From contig CAMVHY010000104.1 of NCBI GenBank assembly GCA_947167415.1, forward strand, positions 1 through 5,663: a stretch of DNA of 5,663 bases, read 5' to 3'. Below the pieces are notes generated by a model that worked only from the letters and a program-made list of their open reading frames with translations, ran no database searches and had not been told where the DNA came from. Origin of the DNA: an uncultured Clostridia bacterium (GTDB lineage: Bacteria > Bacillota > Clostridia > Lachnospirales > CAMVHY01). The translations under genes were made by a program, and so were the position numbers. The stretch's first letter is position 1; every line of letters begins with the position of its first letter. Positions 5,385 through 5,663 of the stretch are shown one piece after another.

Positions 5385-5564
5385 TCACATAAAAAGCAAA
5401 TTAAAAATAAAAGCAAGAGAAACAGCAGAAATAAAAACAGAATCAAGTTTATCGTAATGAATAAAAACTTTTCTAAAGCGTTTTAATCGGGGGAAATATC
5501 GTTCGATATTATTTGATTGTTTATAAAGTTGTTTATCATAAAACTAAGGAGTTTTACGATTTTT
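5385..5564 (-). pseudogene. C-terminal fragment of IS5-family DDE transposase, with an in-frame stop
   Basis: Reading the - strand leftward from 5564 gives KNRKTP, a TAG stop (5544-5546), then an open stretch of 52 residues ending at TGA (5385-5387). The open part includes FYDKQLYKQSNNIERYFPRL, then KRFRKVFIHYDKLDSVF and ISAVSLAFIFNLLFM. This is the characteristic C-terminus of IS5/IS427-type transposases: YDK-LYK-(R)N-IER-F-RLK-FR, containing the catalytic Glu of the DDE triad (the E of IER), then R/HYDKLD and a hydrophobic end. Upstream, a TAA (5565-5567) closes the frame, and the N-terminal part with the two catalytic Asps is missing. It is therefore non-functional. An overlapping leucine-rich frame on the same strand (5249-5446) is only a shadow of it. 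Confidence 0.82.
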
Positions 5565-5610
5565 TTAACTGGAAACAACTTTTCAATTTTTTTCTAGATA
5601 GTGTCTACAC

Positions 5611-5663
5611 AAAGAAAATAAAAAAGAGAAATAAACTATAAAATAAAGTATAATAGAGGGGAT
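5611..5663. other. AT-rich tail at the window edge
   Basis: A purine-rich, A-dominated stretch with no coding potential visible. It contains TATAAT at 5649-5654 and GAGGGG at 5656-5661, which might be a -10 box and/or a ribosome binding site for a gene beyond the window, but no matching -35 is seen. Confidence 0.3.

Larger units (their letters stand above)
5352..5610 (-). mobile_element. Internally deleted IS5-family element (remnant, miniature form)
   Basis: The stretch carries the coding 3' end of an IS5-type transposase on the - strand. It is bounded on the left by the TTAGGTAATGT repeats and on the right by a sequence resembling an IS end (read inward on the - strand: TTGTGTAGACACTATCTAG, ending near 5612). 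Read inward from the left, TTGTGTTAGGTAATGTC shows a partial match to that end (TTGTGT, AG, then scattered identities), consistent with degenerate terminal inverted repeats. At about 250-260 bases it lacks most of a full IS5-family element, so it must be deleted inside. Exact boundaries and any target duplication are uncertain. Confidence 0.55.

Noticed and set aside
5249..5446. 65-codon leucine-rich - strand frame
   Set aside because: Another frame of the same strand carries the recognisable transposase C-terminus, so this hydrophobic frame is its shadow.
5649..5661. TATAAT followed by GAGGGG at the window end as a promoter and ribosome binding site
   Set aside because: No -35 element lies at a suitable distance, the two signals are too close to serve one transcript, and no gene start is in the window.
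1..5663. CRISPR array, tRNA, rRNA or alternative genetic code
   Set aside because: No regularly spaced repeats or cloverleaf-like segments were seen, and the genes use TAA, TAG and TGA as stops (the LysM gene ends TGA TAA).

Overview
The window is a very AT-rich stretch that reads like a low-GC Gram-positive genome, most likely a member of the Clostridia. The evidence is the long form of the hibernation factor HPF, GGAG/GGTGA-type ribosome binding sites, the ispA / divergent-PAP2 / nadK gene order, and a membrane-anchored LysM protein. All intact genes lie on the + strand and use the standard stop codons. The species cannot be named from the sequence. Two traits, missing cluster genes and a shortened IspA, would fit a reduced, host-associated genome, but that is an inference.

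Bases 1-3270 form one apparent operon concerned with the envelope, isoprenoids and cofactors. It contains the 3' end of lspA (signal peptidase II), a flippase-like membrane protein of the lysylphosphatidylglycerol-synthase TM family (155-1165), a class I short-chain prenyl diphosphate synthase, IspA (1199-2014), a divergent PAP2 phosphatase-like membrane protein (2035-2466) and NAD kinase (2488-3270, TTG start). The last four genes are separated by only 20-33 bases. IspA makes the allylic diphosphate precursor of polyprenyl carriers. The PAP2-like protein may dephosphorylate a polyprenyl diphosphate, and the flippase-like protein may move a lipid across the membrane. From memory, the usual clostridial cluster has dxs and tlyA between the PAP2 gene and nadK, and argR-recN after it. 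None of these is present here.

Bases 3271-3628 hold no gene that I recognise. The stretch ends in an excellent sigma-A-type promoter (TTGACA, 17 bases, TAAAAT) driving a 271-residue bitopic protein: a polar cytoplasmic N-terminus, one membrane helix, a coiled coil and a C-terminal LysM domain (3629-4444). After a 96-base leader with a small hairpin comes hpf, the long-form ribosome hibernation promoting factor (4541-5104). A strong, probably bidirectional terminator closes it (5142-5182).

Bases 5183-5663 contain no intact gene. The main content is a decayed, internally deleted IS5-family element of about 250 bases. On the - strand it still encodes the recognisable C-terminus of a DDE transposase (5385-5564), interrupted by stop codons. 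Its left flank carries a 14-base perfect palindrome and two 11-base direct repeats spaced 22 bases apart. I found no clearly new biological system. The items most worth a second look are the IspA loop deletion, the collapsed gene order, the bitopic LysM protein and the miniature IS5 derivative.
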